A stretch of DNA of 64,000 nucleotides from Paralvinella palmiformis (GCA_025642065.1 JAODUP010000127.1:1-64000), one strand, 5' to 3'; counted from the first letter of the stretch, positions 1 through 12,240 are shown. Notes: a model not told the origin generated them from the letters alone. Numbers and translations are program-made.

Positions 1-41
<41 letters not shown>

Positions 42-98
42 CAGTAATCCATCTATTATCTATCTATCTATTTATCTATTATCTATCTATTATTATTA

Positions 99-137
<39 letters not shown>

Positions 138-142
138 TATAC

Positions 143-237
<95 letters not shown>

Positions 238-239
238 AT
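1..239. repeat. Compound (TA)n/(CTAT)n microsatellite at the left edge
   Basis: Almost pure alternating TA with an interruption of TCTA/TTATC tetranucleotides around 50-100. It directly abuts the P-module segment that starts at 241. The same arrangement, TA tract then P segment, is found at 19917-20048. Confidence 0.97.
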
Positions 240-240
240 T

Positions 241-870
241 GGAAAAGGAGACACATCTCAACACTCCTGGAATATTTAAAGATTCCAACACCACAAATGT
301 GTAAAACAAATATAATCTATTTTACTTATCTTGTTGATAACTCGACGAAATGATAAATTAATTACGGGACTAAAACAGCGGAATTACTGTCTCCAAATAT
401 AGTATATAAATATAACTCCTGGCTATGTGGGTTACCACAATGTAACAGAACTGGTAAGTGTTGGCTGGCTTTATGGATAGAGTTGTGGATTAATATAGAG
501 ACACTACTTCCGCAATACAAATGGACCAAAACACTATAAACACTATGCTTTATTTATTTAAACAATCTCTGAATGTGGGATGAATGTACATATAACTAAC
601 GTACTACAACACTACCTCAGTCATACATCAGTAGGTAGGTGGACATAGTGATTTATCTTGAATTATGGACTTTTATTTCGTAGATATGACCCGCGCTGAT
701 AAATAGAGTAGGCACATCGGACTGTGTTAATTTCTATAAACGCAACATTATAGTTTGCTGAACACTGATGATTGATTGCTTACTAACGTACTAAAACACT
801 ACCTCAGTCATAAATCAGTAATTAGGTGGACACATTGGCTTATCTTAGATTATGGACTTTTATTTCTTAG
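241..870 (+). repeat. P module, partial (copy 1)
   Basis: Positions 241-788 match 20049-20596 with only about six substitutions seen by eye. They match 31440-31900, 14480-14790 and 52300-52640 more distantly. A short internal re-duplication is visible: the stretch at 592-680 (CGTACTACAACACTACCTCAG...) reappears, slightly changed, at 781-870. I see no coding signal. Downstream the match to the longer P copies stops and the Q LINE relic begins. Confidence 0.88.
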
Positions 871-1350
871 ATTCAGAGATATCAGTCTCTGTAACAGTCT
901 CAAATGTATTCATACTTGACATACAGAACTCTTCTACAACTGTAGAATACCCAATTCGTATAGTTATATATTTTTGACAGAAGTTCTGAACAAATAATAA
1001 CAAGATCTATTAAGTGACCATTTCAGTATGTGTTTTCCTCGATACGCTGCCTTAGATTGGTTGATCTAAGGATATGTCAGCCAGTTGTTTATCTGGCAAT
1101 CTCAATGTATATCGAAAGATCTAAGAACGACAATTAGTCACTGTTGCTAGCGAAAGAGTAAACAAATTTCAAATATTCCTTGAGGAAGTCTGATGCTTTC
1201 AGATCCCCTTTCTTAGCTGGATATCACTGGTAGATAATAATTGGACGAACACTTATCCCCAGAGATAAAAAATGTCAGGTTGATAAATTTAAAAAGACGT
1301 AGCCTGAAAGCGCAAATTCATTCCTTGTAAATAGTAGAATCACTAAGAGA
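870..1350 (-). pseudogene. LINE relic, EEP/RT linker region (Q module, copy 1)
   Basis: This stretch aligns on the plus strand with 55780-56380, where minus-strand LINE protein can be read. Shared anchors are CAGTCTCTGTAACA, CAGAACTCTTCTAC, the GCTGCCTTAGATTGGT/GCTGCCTGAGATTGGT stretch at 1049/56097, and GGACGAA near 1242/56279. No frame stays open here, so the call rests on homology with the better copy. The protein-coding direction is minus. It is a heavily truncated retrotransposon piece with no expected activity. Confidence 0.62.
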
Positions 1351-1368
1351 TAATCATATAGAAAATGA

Positions 1369-1954
1369 TCTATCACATTTTATTTGAATACCTATCAGGT
1401 GTTCTGTAAAAGGTCTGCTTGACAGATGTTGTAATATTCAAGTCATCTCTTGAAATCGATGCCATTCATTCTTTGTAAACTCTTCAATTTATACAACAAC
1501 TTGAAAGCCAGATATAAATAGGCATCAACAATTCAAAGGACAAAATAATTCAAACGATATTCTAGATATTAGCCTAGTAATAACAATTTTCCTCAATAAT
1601 ATGACAGTTTACATCTTACCAACAAATTTAACATATTCAATCACACCTTCGTTAACTGATTCTAGTTGCTTACCGGAAATATTTAAAGTCTATAGCTCTT
1701 TTTAATAAAACTTACCCAAGCATCACGATGTATTTCTTAGCGCACAAAGCTATCAGTTTGTGGGGAACCATTTATTCAGAATTATTATACTATAAGATTA
1801 AAGAGCATCTTCTTGTTCACATCTGTGTCTGGTAGGTACAAATATCTGAAATAAGTAATGATTTATAAACTGGAAGATCATACAAATCTATATCAAGAAA
1901 CAAAATGGATCTATAAAGTTAGTTTTGTATGGGATATCTGCATACATTTTACTA

Positions 1955-2009
<55 letters not shown>

Positions 2010-2215
2010 AATATACCAATACATGAAGTGCACGTTCTGACGTCACTACATTCTACATTGGGGTTTCTGGTAATATAATGTCTGCCTAACAAAATTAATA
2101 GAATAATACGCTTCTGCCTGATCCAAGATTTTTATTAAGCGGCTACTTACACCTTGGTACAATGGGAATATTACATTAGCCAAAATAAAGAGCTGCTGTA
2201 AGTGCGAATAATTAT
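1369..2215 (+). repeat. R module (copy 1), with (TTA)n tract
   Basis: This is non-coding sequence matching 57391-58500 and, from about 1920 on, 34730-35250. Anchors include GATCTATC at 1370/57392, CTGCTTGACAGATG, ATTCAAGTCATCTCTTGAA, and the sequence around TCTGCCTAA at 2082/35140 followed by AAGCGGCTACTTACACCTTGG. A (TTA)n tract at 1958-2008 occupies the same place as other trinucleotide tracts in the homologous copies (16903-17053, 34771-34812). Confidence 0.8.
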
Positions 2216-2559
2216 ATATTCGGGTTAAGCTTTCTGTTCAGAGGATTTGTAATTGTAAGCCATATTAAAGATGAACAGTCTGAGAGCTAGTTCCAAGCTA
2301 TCACTTTATGGTGAAAAGATACATCAATCATGTCCAGGTCGGAATATTATGTACACATTCCTGAACAAAGTGTGTGTTCGAAGGTAGGTTGTACTGCATC
2401 ACCTCTAACAATCTCAGTCGGTAACATCATCCAACGAGTATTTCATTCAGAAGATCACCCATATCCGTAAATATCTTAAAGAACAGGATCATCAAAATAT
2501 GTCTCTAGATTTTTCAGAACTTCATTCTTTTTTAGTTTTATCACATAATCCATTATAAA

Positions 2560-3110
2560 AGGTGTGGTTCAGTTATTGAACTGTTATCTTCATAACTGTA
2601 CAAAAGGCTGTCGCGACAATAGACATAATGTAAATACTTGCAAAGTTTGGATTACCCAAGGGTCAGTATTGGGACCTCTGCTATTTGTTTTGTATATGTT
2701 CTCGTTAACTGATATTGTTAGACAGCTTGTCGTAACCATACATAGTTACGCAGATGACATACAAATATATGTTGAATTCTACCATACGAACACTTACAGC
2801 ATGAATACAGCAGTAAAGTCCTTAGAAATGAATAAATAAGAGTAAAAATTAAATTATGGATTTTCCTCTGCGGTAGATGCACAAACCAATCAATTAGACA
2901 AGCTGGAAATCTGATTTTGGAAGGGTGTCTTAATATAGAAGCTAATATAAAACAAGTGTGCCATGTTTTATATTTCCAACTAGAGTCCATTCGAAATGTT
3001 CAATATATTTTGCCACCTTCCTTTGTGACTAATTGCCTTGATTACAAATGTGTAAGGTTTTTAGCATTAAATAAGGTATTGGTTCCGACAGAGTGTCTGT
3101 TGTCCTAGAA
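2560..3110 (+). pseudogene. LINE reverse transcriptase relic with YADD motif
   Basis: An open 91-residue frame (2564-2839) contains the RT palm. QGSVLGPLLF is at residues 32-41, and YADD, the catalytic motif C, is at 62-65. These are typical of CR1/L2/Jockey-type non-LTR retrotransposons. After a stop at 2837-2839, a second frame (2917-3108) resembles the RT thumb/connection region (NIEANIKQVC...SIRNVQY). The endonuclease and upstream RT parts are missing. The same relic is at 24440-24900, so the insertion is older than that duplication. The catalytic residues survive, but the element is truncated and cannot be active. Confidence 0.86.
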
Positions 3111-4430
3111 GGACTGACTTGGTACATCAACGACATCAAACAGAACGGCAAGAGCAAAAAGAAGGGATTTATGGGATATATGGGATATATGGGATCGATT
3201 TCAGACTGTTCTTGCTAAATATTTTCCGATGAGTGTTGACTTACTATGATGGGCTCCGATATCTCAGATTCCAAGCTAGTCAAGTCTACCACTTTAGTTA
3301 AAGATAATCTGCCACAATCTACATTTATTACAAATGTATCTGATGATGCCGTGATAGGTGACATATTCGACTAATTGGACAAACAGATAAGATAATTCTT
3401 AGTTTAATCTACTCCTATATATCTCCGTTGTAAAAAATGCACAATATATTTGCATTTACCTCACTGAGCCATCACAGTGATATCATTATGACAACAAGGA
3501 ATAATAACATTAAAACATTTCAAAGAAAATATTTAAAACAATTATAATATAATATCTCGTTGTCAGATAAATATCAGTGCGGTTATGATAGTCGTTCAGA
3601 GTAATCCTGTTGTAATTCGTCTCTGTATTCATGTTTTTTGGGGGGAATTATTTACTGAAACCTTGACGAGACACCACACAAACAATCAACTAATTGGAAT
3701 CTACTCTTTCCATTCATATTATGCTCACAGTAAACGGAGATACTCTCAATGCGGGCTGATTACAACATCCTCCATCAAAATTAACCTAACAGCAACATTG
3801 TTGTACGTAGTCAATAAAACCAAAATAAACAAGTTGACTATTTAAACTGACTACTTGTAATTTAATAACGTTTTTGCTGACGCCTGAGAAAAGAGAATTT
3901 ATTGTGATTATAATATATAAACCAACCTTGAACACTATCGGGGTTAATGTGATATAAGTGTTGACTAGTTTTATGGACCAAGTTGTTAATTAGGAAATAT
4001 TTACGTTTCTGGAATATTCACTTATTCAAAAACTACCAATGGACCAGAATATTTTCAACTAAACGGGAAGATTATTTGGGATAATATATAGTTATATATA
4101 GGCTGATTGTATGGATTACTCACATCTCCCACAAAAGCTGCTCAGAATCAAGGTGTGGTGAAAAGCTGCTAATTACATAACACTGGAAATAACACTATAA
4201 GTTAGCTAATATACCGAGAACCAAACTCCATAGATACCGTCTGAGATATAACAAGGTAACAGTTATCATTGCTCAATAGGTTAATGATGTTCGCCCAATG
4301 ACAATCAGCGGTCATTTATTCAAGTAACATGTCGTTCAAATTGTCGCAACTGACGGTTGCTGACAGGTAATATTGGTGGGCTGTACTTTATTGTCAGCTG
4401 GCGGCTCTTAGCAGATAATGTTGAAATGAA
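3110..4430. other. Non-coding part of T module
   Basis: I see no gene here. The interval aligns with 25000-26630 and 61290-62560. Around 3170-3200 there is a small triplication of ATGGGATAT, shortened in the 25060 copy. Confidence 0.75.

Positions 4431-4432
<2 letters not shown>

Positions 4433-4493
<61 letters not shown>
4433..4493. repeat. (TA)n microsatellite, about 30 units
   Basis: A pure TA run. The homologous position in copy 3 is 26636-26672 and has about 18 units, so this locus changed length after duplication. Confidence 0.98.
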
Positions 4494-4495
<2 letters not shown>

Positions 4496-5486
4496 TAAAT
4501 ACTGATTATGTCTGGGGTACTTTTGAGCTTATCGGATCTAGACGATTTGCTTTTCAGACGAGACAAATGTGTTACACCCACGGCGGGGATGTGGATGTTG
4601 GTACGTACATGAACCAGAAACACAAACAATGCAGCATTTGACATTACAATACGGCATAAACAGCAATAGTCCATGGCTCAGTGATAAACTAATACATATA
4701 TTAGATAGTCATTTTGACATCACAGTTTACAGTTTACGGTCAACAGCAATAAGCTGTGAAGCTGCTGAATAACTACACTAAACATGAAACATACCTCGTG
4801 AATACAACCATTTAAACATTATAAATGGATAATCAGTCTCTTTACTTCACTCTACCATCTAATCAACACATCAAAGAAACCGAAATACCAATCTGTGACA
4901 TCCATTTTCCAATCGACAGCTGGAAATGGCTATTTCTATCATTTGTCTTGGTCAAGTGATCTCTCTTTCTTTTAACAGACATTACAGAGTAGACGAAGTT
5001 ATAGGCTGAAGAACTATATCTCTATAACAGACACTCATATGGGATAATGGGTTAAACTAGCAGAGTATAATCATCATAATGAGGTAATCTTGAGCAAGTT
5101 CTCTTCTGAATGAATTTCTAAATATTGATGATTCCCAACGTCACTCGAACTGAACGGATTACCTAAGCTTTTACACCACAGCAATAATGCTTGAAAAGTG
5201 GACCAAACTCTCCGACAGGTGTCGCCCACGTATACTGGAGAGGAAATCACGTAGAATAATAGTCGACAATCTACCGAATATATAATGGTCAACCCTACTT
5301 GGCTTATAACAGGAAGCTATGACGCTTACTGAGCCGGTATTAAGAGGATTAAGAAGAACCAGAAGTGAGTTGGGTCAGCTGTAATCGTAAGCTAAGAACC
5401 AGAGCTTAATAGTTGAACAAGGGCAACAATGTGAGTTGGCAAAGATAAATGATCACGCACATACACACACACAACATTTCGTTCTA

Positions 5487-5666
5487 GTCCAGTAATAATC
5501 CACTATGGAGTTGGTGTACATTGTCTAAGGTGGTCAACAAACTGTAATGTTTGTTAACACGCTGAGGGTATATATAAGGCTTAGATTTTCACTTAAGTTA
5601 GAGAACAACTTCGACGCCAGACCAGTTGGATGTCTATCTATACGGTTCAGCATCTGAGGTGTCGAA

Positions 5667-5731
<65 letters not shown>

Positions 5732-6065
5732 CTTCGTTTGGACTATAGAAAAATTCCTGTTGAATGTAAACTGTCAAGTCAAAAAGAGTTATCTTATGTA
5801 TGTAGTAAGTCGCCATTGAACCACACGCACTTGTTTATTGCGAGCTGTGGTGTATAATAGTATGTTTTACGTGCTTCCGTTTTTGCACGTAGCCTGCATG
5901 TAGCCGCTTTCCTGTGGACGTGATACATATTTGTCGCTTACGAAAAGCAAATTAGCTGGACCCCACAGGCTGATGAGTAGACCAGACACACGTATAGGTA
6001 TACGTATATATGTACAGATATATGGAGGAGTACAAATTTTATATTTAGAATGATGTATGTATTGT

Positions 6066-6067
<2 letters not shown>
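5487..6067. other. Copy-specific 580-bp insertion with TATA-like element; possible solo LTR
   Basis: In copy 3 the (AC)n run at 27599-27635 passes directly into (TA)n and then into W. In copy 1, about 580 bp of unrelated sequence lies between the equivalent AC run (5461-5484) and the TA run. It contains GGGTATATATAAGG at about 5566-5579, followed by a richer sequence and its own (TA)n at 5668-5729. A TATA box inside a short non-coding insertion would suit a solo LTR, but I could not find clear TG...CA ends or a target-site duplication. It could also be a deletion in copy 3. Confidence 0.35.
5668..5729. repeat. (TA)n microsatellite
   Basis: A pure TA run of about 31 units inside the copy-specific insertion. 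Confidence 0.98.

Positions 6068-6132
<65 letters not shown>
6068..6132. repeat. (TA)n microsatellite at the left border of W
   Basis: A pure TA run. The sequence on its right (ACGCACTTACACCAATGC) is also found right of the TA run at 27637-27691. Confidence 0.98.
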
Positions 6133-6135
<3 letters not shown>

Positions 6136-7335
6136 AGTTACACACGTACGCACTTACACCAATGCGGTATAAATCGTAGACCTAATGTCCATTAAGATGT
6201 ATGACTTAGTACATTGTTTTATGGAACATGATTATATAGCTGCACCCCAAGGTTAATGTCAAATTTATTTAAAGGTTTATACCCGGTTTAGCTCCTCCCT
6301 CATTTGGACATGAATTCGTACAACTTTATGTGATACACAAATACCACATAACTGTACAACAAAGACATTTGCTTCTGGAACCAAACACATTCTAATATTA
6401 ACATCAAACTGATCTGTCGTACTACTGAATAATTCGTTAAAATTAGTAAATGAAAATACAAATATGTTTATCGAGTGTTGTAATCAACTGTTATTATTAC
6501 ATCATTTCAATATACAGATTTCCCATCTCAAACTACTTTATCGTGGCTGGTAATAGGGTTCATGAAAATATGTGACATGCGTTAATCTTCATTTTTCATA
6601 ACAACTAAGCCTTATACTTAGAAACATTGAATACAATTTCGAAAGTGCTTCTTTGTGTGATGTCGTATAAGAACAGAATTGTTTGGATGTATGATTTTGT
6701 GTATTGTATTCAAATAATCCATATTATTGCCATATCAACTAACATAAGTAGCAGATCTGTGTCCTTTGCAACAAATACTACTGGTCAGTTATTTGTTAAG
6801 CAGTGAGTATTAACCTGGCATTGACAACAAATAACACTTAAACATGTGAGCCTATCCTTCAGTTTGTTAATTAATTATCACTTGTTAGTATGAATTTGAT
6901 ATAATGAATACTGACCTTTAGCGATTGAGATTTTGATGTCCAGATCTTTGTTCTTGGGAGATATTTCAATCAGTTCGACTGTTCTATTTGGGTATAAAGG
7001 AAATCTACGATCATCAAAGCAAACAATGCAGTCATGTAGAGATCACGTGGGAAACATGGTTTAAAAAATTCATCTTACTTAATTTCTTGTGTTTTACTAA
7101 TGTTCCTTTGTTATTTAAGACACACAAATCTATGGATAATTAATCAGTTCAATGCTCAATCAACTAATTAAGTTTATAATAATGAGAAGCTGGATTAATA
7201 TCTTCACATGATATCGTTTTGGAGTTAGGAGTTTTGTTGTTGTAGATGAATCTTCAATTACAGCCTTCTTACAAACGAGTAGAAACAAGGCCATCATTTT
7301 CTTTCTAAGAAAAGTACAAAAACTCTATATTTTGA
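6133..7335 (+). repeat. W module (copy 1)
   Basis: Collinear with 27720-29530 and, from about 6470, with the more diverged 40797-41700. There is no coding frame. At about 6240-6255 it has the uninterrupted version of the site that carries a LINE 3' end in copy 3 (27870-28305). Confidence 0.87.
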
Positions 7336-7344
7336 ACACGCACC

Positions 7345-7384
7345 TCTGTGAGTGTGTGTGTGTGTGTGTGCGCGCGCGCGCGTT
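7345..7384. repeat. (TG)n(CG)n alternating purine-pyrimidine tract
   Basis: An unbroken alternating purine-pyrimidine run that changes from TG to CG units. The CG part is unusual in this AT-rich, CpG-poor setting. Such tracts can adopt Z-DNA; that is general knowledge, not something shown here. Confidence 0.95.
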
Positions 7385-7649
7385 TATACTAATTGATCAC
7401 AGAATCATCTTGCATTCTTTTTGTATATTGCAACATCAAATTTGTACGAAAAGTGCTCATTAATATTCTTATAACTATTATTTCTCAGATTATAGCGTCA
7501 ATACTTTCCGCATTGGATCACTTGGCAGAACAATACGGTAACTGGTTACACAACTTCCATAGATAAAATCATACAGGGCGATCCAGTGTGTTTAATAAAT
7601 GACTATTCACACTTTCATTTAATGAGGATATCACAGAAACGAAACACGA

Positions 7650-8760
7650 AAGAACAAACATTTGTATCGTGATGACAGATTGAAGGTAAACCATTTGATC
7701 GCCAATTCCAGGCTACCATCTAGTGATCAGAAGACACTGCAATTATTTCTATATCAGAAATATCCGTTCACATTCCTTTATATCTTTCAGAACTTGACAC
7801 CGATGAAGTAGTCAGTAGTTTATCATATTCTCTACGTGTCAATATTTGCCTATTTACTGGTAACTTTAGCTTATCGAAATACAACCTATTGGCCGATATC
7901 AAATATGAGTTTACTATCAGCTGTCATAGAAAAGCCTTTACTGTCCATTACAAAACATGTCTCCACTAATAAACTTCATGATGAACTGTAGTTAGCAGAC
8001 AGAAAGAAACACAGTGCTGAGACTGCCCTTTGAAAGTATTCAGTAATGTTACATTATATATAGGCCAGGACAAAATTATGTTATTCATACATCTAAGAGC
8101 CACATTAGATTACGATATCTTTATTGGACGACTCGCCAATAGACTGGGTATAAAAGGTATAGTTATTTAGGGGTTGAACTCTTATATCGTTAAAACCATA
8201 CAAAATATGGATATAATCTCTGTAGTTGCAGAGCTCGTGTATGAGCTACCCAAAGGGTTGTTTTTTGTCCCTCTGCTATTTATTTATTGTATGCTCTTAT
8301 TGAGTGTCATTGTTCGACAACATGACGCATCCGTGCATAGTTACCTATATGGCACATAACTATGTGTGGAATTACATCACAGGGATACTACTATAATTAG
8401 TGGAGCATTAAAGGCATTGGAAAGTAAAACTGAAACCACTGAAAACTTACCCCTCGCTGTGTCAACTTACCACTCTGAGCATTACACCAGCCTGCTAGAC
8501 AAGTTAGAAATCTTAATGTAATCTTGAATATGTACCTTATTATGGAATCTCACATAAAAATAATGTGCAAAGTATTGTATTTCTCACTAAGAAGCATTCA
8601 AAATATTCAATATGACATCCTTGGTAGACTATTCTCTGCCTTTGTGACTACTCACCGTGGTTATTGCAATTCCATCCTGTTCAAAATTTCGGAAATATCA
8701 ACTACAGCAAATATAAGATCTTATTTCTAACTTAAATAACCTTTCATAAACTGAAGTCAT
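7650..8760 (+). pseudogene. Second T-like module with decayed LINE RT
   Basis: A diverged relative of the T module. Its upstream part includes TTTCAGAACTTGACACCGATGAAG, comparable with 35408-35432. Two frames show RT remnants. In 8174-8359, GLFFVPLLF replaces QGSVLGPLLF and LYGT stands where the YADD box should be. In 8524-8730 there is a thumb-like segment ending in FVTTHRGYCNSILF, the usual LINE wording near the RT C-terminal side. The catalytic aspartates are lost, so this is an older, dead copy than that at 2560. Confidence 0.72.
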
Positions 8761-9480
8761 CACTTTTCTAACGTCTTCATATGTTTATATGTAAAAGATT
8801 TTATAATACTTTGAATGATTCTTTATAATAACTAAACTAAGGTCTTATCACTTTTATATTCACACTTATCAGCTAAGTTTGGGCAAATATACACCAAGAA
8901 ATCATGGAATGTGTTACACCTGTTAAACTTATCAACAAATATATATTCCTAAGCACGAATTCATCATAACCATTTTTTCAGTATTATTTTATTTAGTTTA
9001 TTCTGTATATTTTTTGCGATGCTTTCTATTTTGTACTCATATTTTATGAGTAATATTTATTACTCAATTGTGTAAATTGTACTTTTTTCTAATCACTTTG
9101 ACTTAAACTTTAGCGAACCCTGGCTTATGATTTTTGATAAATGGTTTTATCTTATATTTTATCCTAATGGTTATAGTAATTTCGATATTACCTCAATTCT
9201 CATTTGAGCTGTATTGATACAAACATTTTTTTTTCTTTAAGCGGCATATAATGATGGAAAACTATTTTAATTCTGATTACCAACCTTAATCTAAACAATG
9301 AAACAGAGTTGTAACGGTTGTAATTATTAATCCGTACAACACTAACGTCTTTATATATTTGTTTAGGGCATCACGGTGTTACCTTTACACTGATAGATGA
9401 TTAGAGCACTGATACCAACCTTCAGGTTGGGCATCTAATCCTATTGATACCCTTATTTATGGGAATATATAAGATGTTAC
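8760..9480. other. No gene seen
   Basis: AT-rich sequence without a supported frame. A small hairpin, CCAACCT-TC-AGGTTGG, lies at about 9416-9431. I did not find a convincing second copy in the window. Confidence 0.5.
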
Positions 9481-10036
9481 CATGAACGAGTGTAAACAAA
9501 AAAGTATCCATATGTATCAGCATATATCTGGATTGTTAGCTAACAGCAATTTGTGCGTCCTTGACGCAACAAACTGCAAATAAAGTAAAGCCGCTTTTCA
9601 CTCAGAATTACTCGTATTAGTGAATACATTGTTTTACTGAGTATATTTAGTTGACACAATGGGGATGGCAATGGTCTCTCATAGATCAGCTGTAATGGTC
9701 GTGCTTTGAAGAAATGTTATCTATCATTAAATATTTACATCCAGGAAAGTAGTTAATGATAGATAAAAATTGTTCAGGTGTGTTTTCACCTTTAGCTTCA
9801 TGGACGTCTAATATAACGGACAGATGATGTTAAATATATAGACTATGCTTTCGATTTTGACGAAAGTGGTGAATATAATTATGATTTGAGAGATGATGTG
9901 TTAAAATTGTATTGTAGTGAATAAATTATCAAAAATTATGACATTATTTTCATAATCTTAGATGATCATTATTATCAACTGTTTTAAACATAAGTTTTTG
10001 CATTTTGTGTTTGCAATTTCACATTAAGGATTGCTA

Positions 10037-10040
<4 letters not shown>
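9480..10040 (+). repeat. Z module (copy 1)
   Basis: Non-coding. It aligns with 59590-60000 (TATGTATCAGCAT...GGATTGTTAG and AACAGCAATTTGTGC) and with 35880-36270 (ATTACTCGT then TTATCAAA). It ends at a (TA)n tract (10040-10089). Confidence 0.68.

Positions 10041-10089
<49 letters not shown>
10040..10089. repeat. (TA)n microsatellite between Z and U
   Basis: A pure TA run of about 25 units that separates two modules. Confidence 0.97.
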
Positions 10090-10092
<3 letters not shown>

Positions 10093-10126
10093 GTTATAAG
10101 TATATAAATACAATAAATACATTGAT

Positions 10127-10460
10127 TTATTCGGCATTAACTATTATTATATTATATACTATAAGAATAAAGAACCAAAAGAAAAAAGAAAACACGAGCC
10201 TCAATCTCTTGTACGGGCAAAAACCTTGCTTATAGACTGCAAGGACAATGCTTGAGAAATGGAGCAAACCCCGATAGGTGTCCCGCACGTATTTTGGGGA
10301 GGATATGACATACAATGACAGTCGACAGTCTACTGAATGTATAATAGTCAACTTCAGGTGTCTTAAAGCATGAAGCTACGATGTTTCTGATCCAGAAATA
10401 TGAGCATTAATAAGAACTAGAAGTGAGTTAGATCCGCTGAAAAAGGGCAACAGTGTGAGT
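10127..10460 (+). repeat. U module (separate copy)
   Basis: This matches 36640-36890 closely. It is a diverged version of the U end of T at 5200-5450 and 27360-27540: AGGTGTCSCRCACGTAT, then GAAGAACCAGAAGTGAG-like sequence. It is non-coding. Confidence 0.78.
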
Positions 10461-10498
10461 TGGCAAAAACATGTGCTTTCTCGCCTCTTCTCATTCCC

Positions 10499-10511
10499 CC
10501 TCTCTCTCTCT

Positions 10512-10553
<42 letters not shown>

Positions 10554-10559
10554 TTTGTG

Positions 10560-10612
<53 letters not shown>
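10499..10612. repeat. (CT)n then two (TA)n tracts
   Basis: A short CT run at 10499-10512 is followed by TA at 10514-10549 and 10561-10612, split by TTTATTTTGTGT. An ACAC-rich degenerate stretch follows to about 10695. Confidence 0.95.
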
Positions 10613-10616
<4 letters not shown>

Positions 10617-10749
10617 CACACAAACAGGCAAACGTTCAGACACATACAGGCACACATGCAGAAACAAACACACAAACGCCCACACAAACAGACATATAGG
10701 AGTGCATTTAGTATCAGCTACCCATTTCTTCTTCGAAATGAAAGACAAG

Positions 10750-11617
10750 ATAGCTTTTCACGTAATCTAAACGACTCGTAGCTCTGACTATTAATAACAA
10801 AGGAATGTTGTCTCCCTGCTGTATTCATCTACCTGCCATAAACCACATATGGCTAATTAGGGTATTAAATAGGTGACAAGGATACAACTGTATCTAGATA
10901 AATCTTAGCTATGATTCCCATTCTCTTGAGCAATAATATACTACTGTGTGTTGACATACACGTATTAATGCAACTTTCTTACATATTGTATATCTATCTA
11001 TCTATTATATAATTATAGTGAGAGATGGGTTATTTGAACTCAACATTATTTATTCGTGTCACGATTTCTATTACATTTCCTTCTTACAACATTCAGAACA
11101 AACCCAAACAGGATATCCCAACCTAAAACTGGTAATTTAATTAATATTAGGAAAATATATTATCAAAACCAGATTAAGTCACATCCAGAAATCTTTTAAT
11201 TCTAGATGATAACGACCCCCCCCCCCCAGATAAGTACCAAATAATGTTGTTATTGTTGTTGTTGTTGTTATTGTTGTTGTTGTTCATGTTCCTGTTTCTG
11301 GTGCTAAAAACATGCTCTGAATCATGAAATTCATTAGTAATGTAAGATACTGTAGAATAACTGAAACGCTTTGAAAACAACTCTGACTTGACACACACAT
11401 TTGTTCTCAAAGGTTTGATTATAATATGATGTGTTACAGTTATTATCTGTAACTTTGACCCCAAAACCTCTTGCATTATTTAGCCACCGTCTAAAGATAT
11501 TGTAGTACTAATTATGTAGATGTATCTTTCGAAGAATCATACAAATATCAAAAACACAAATATATTTATTTAATGTAAAACTACATCAGTGACCACTATA
11601 CATACATACATACATAC

Positions 11618-11696
<79 letters not shown>

Positions 11697-12240
11697 ATAT
11701 ATTGTACTTGAACTTTTTATAGTAATTTACCTCCAACATTTAAAACGAATCGGTAAGGTGTGTCATACATAGATATAGATGTATATATTGGAAGCAATAT
11801 ATATCTGGATTATTTTTAAAAATATCATTTGCTTATTCATGCAGATTTGGTGTAAGTTAATATATTTCGTGAATAATTACGTCTTTATAATTACAGCATA
11901 ATTCTTTCATGGTGTCAAAACCTTAATTTTCACATAGAATATCACTTGGTAAATTGACCACTGGTTAGGAAAAACACAGTTTTTTCTATGAAATTTCATC
12001 TGCTATATAAAACTTTAAAAGTCAAGTTTGTCTCTAGACAAAGAAACGTTGCGAAAAGACGAAATAAATGTGAGATGATAAATATTTCAGTTGTATCCAT
12101 TCAAAACCAAACTTCCTTATGCACGCTGGTTGTGTGTGAGCCTTTCTTGGTACAGCAACAACATGACTGGCGCAATAATTTGAATGAAGTATTTATTTAT
12201 TGCGTGTTGAAATACTGCTGTAGTAAAATATGTTTATTAT
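10750..12240 (+). repeat. V module (copy 1)
   Basis: Aligned with 37030-38460. Shared stretches include AAACCACATA, GGCTAATTA, ATTAAATAGGTGACA and AGAGATGGGTTATT, and near the end TTTCATCTGCTA. A run of C (11217-11228), a GTT-rich stretch (11240-11285) and CATA/TA microsatellites (11600-11701) interrupt it. The short open frames are not conserved in the second copy, so I regard them as chance. Confidence 0.75.
11600..11701. repeat. (CATA)n-(TA)n-(TG)n compound microsatellite
   Basis: Five CATA units lead into about 34 TA units and a few TG units. Confidence 0.97.

Larger units (their letters stand above)
2210..5470 (+). repeat. T module with U at its end (copy 1)
   Basis: The whole interval is collinear with 24050-27600, with high identity in the last 1.3 kb (4100-5450 against 26290-27600). 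Parts also match 35250-35840, 58500-59290 and 61290-62560. The first kilobase carries a LINE RT relic, described separately. The rest has no convincing reading frame. A (TA)n tract at 4433-4493 sits at the same place as the shorter tract at 26636-26672, so it predates the duplication. The final part (U, 5200-5450) recurs at 10260-10440, 27360-27540 and 36710-36890. Confidence 0.9.

Noticed and set aside
1..39. Telomere or centromere satellite at the left edge
   Set aside because: It is plain TA repeat with no telomeric hexamer and no higher-order satellite unit.
9416..9431. Small perfect hairpin as a terminator or regulatory site
   Set aside because: A 7-bp stem with a 2-base loop in AT-rich DNA has no context that supports a function.
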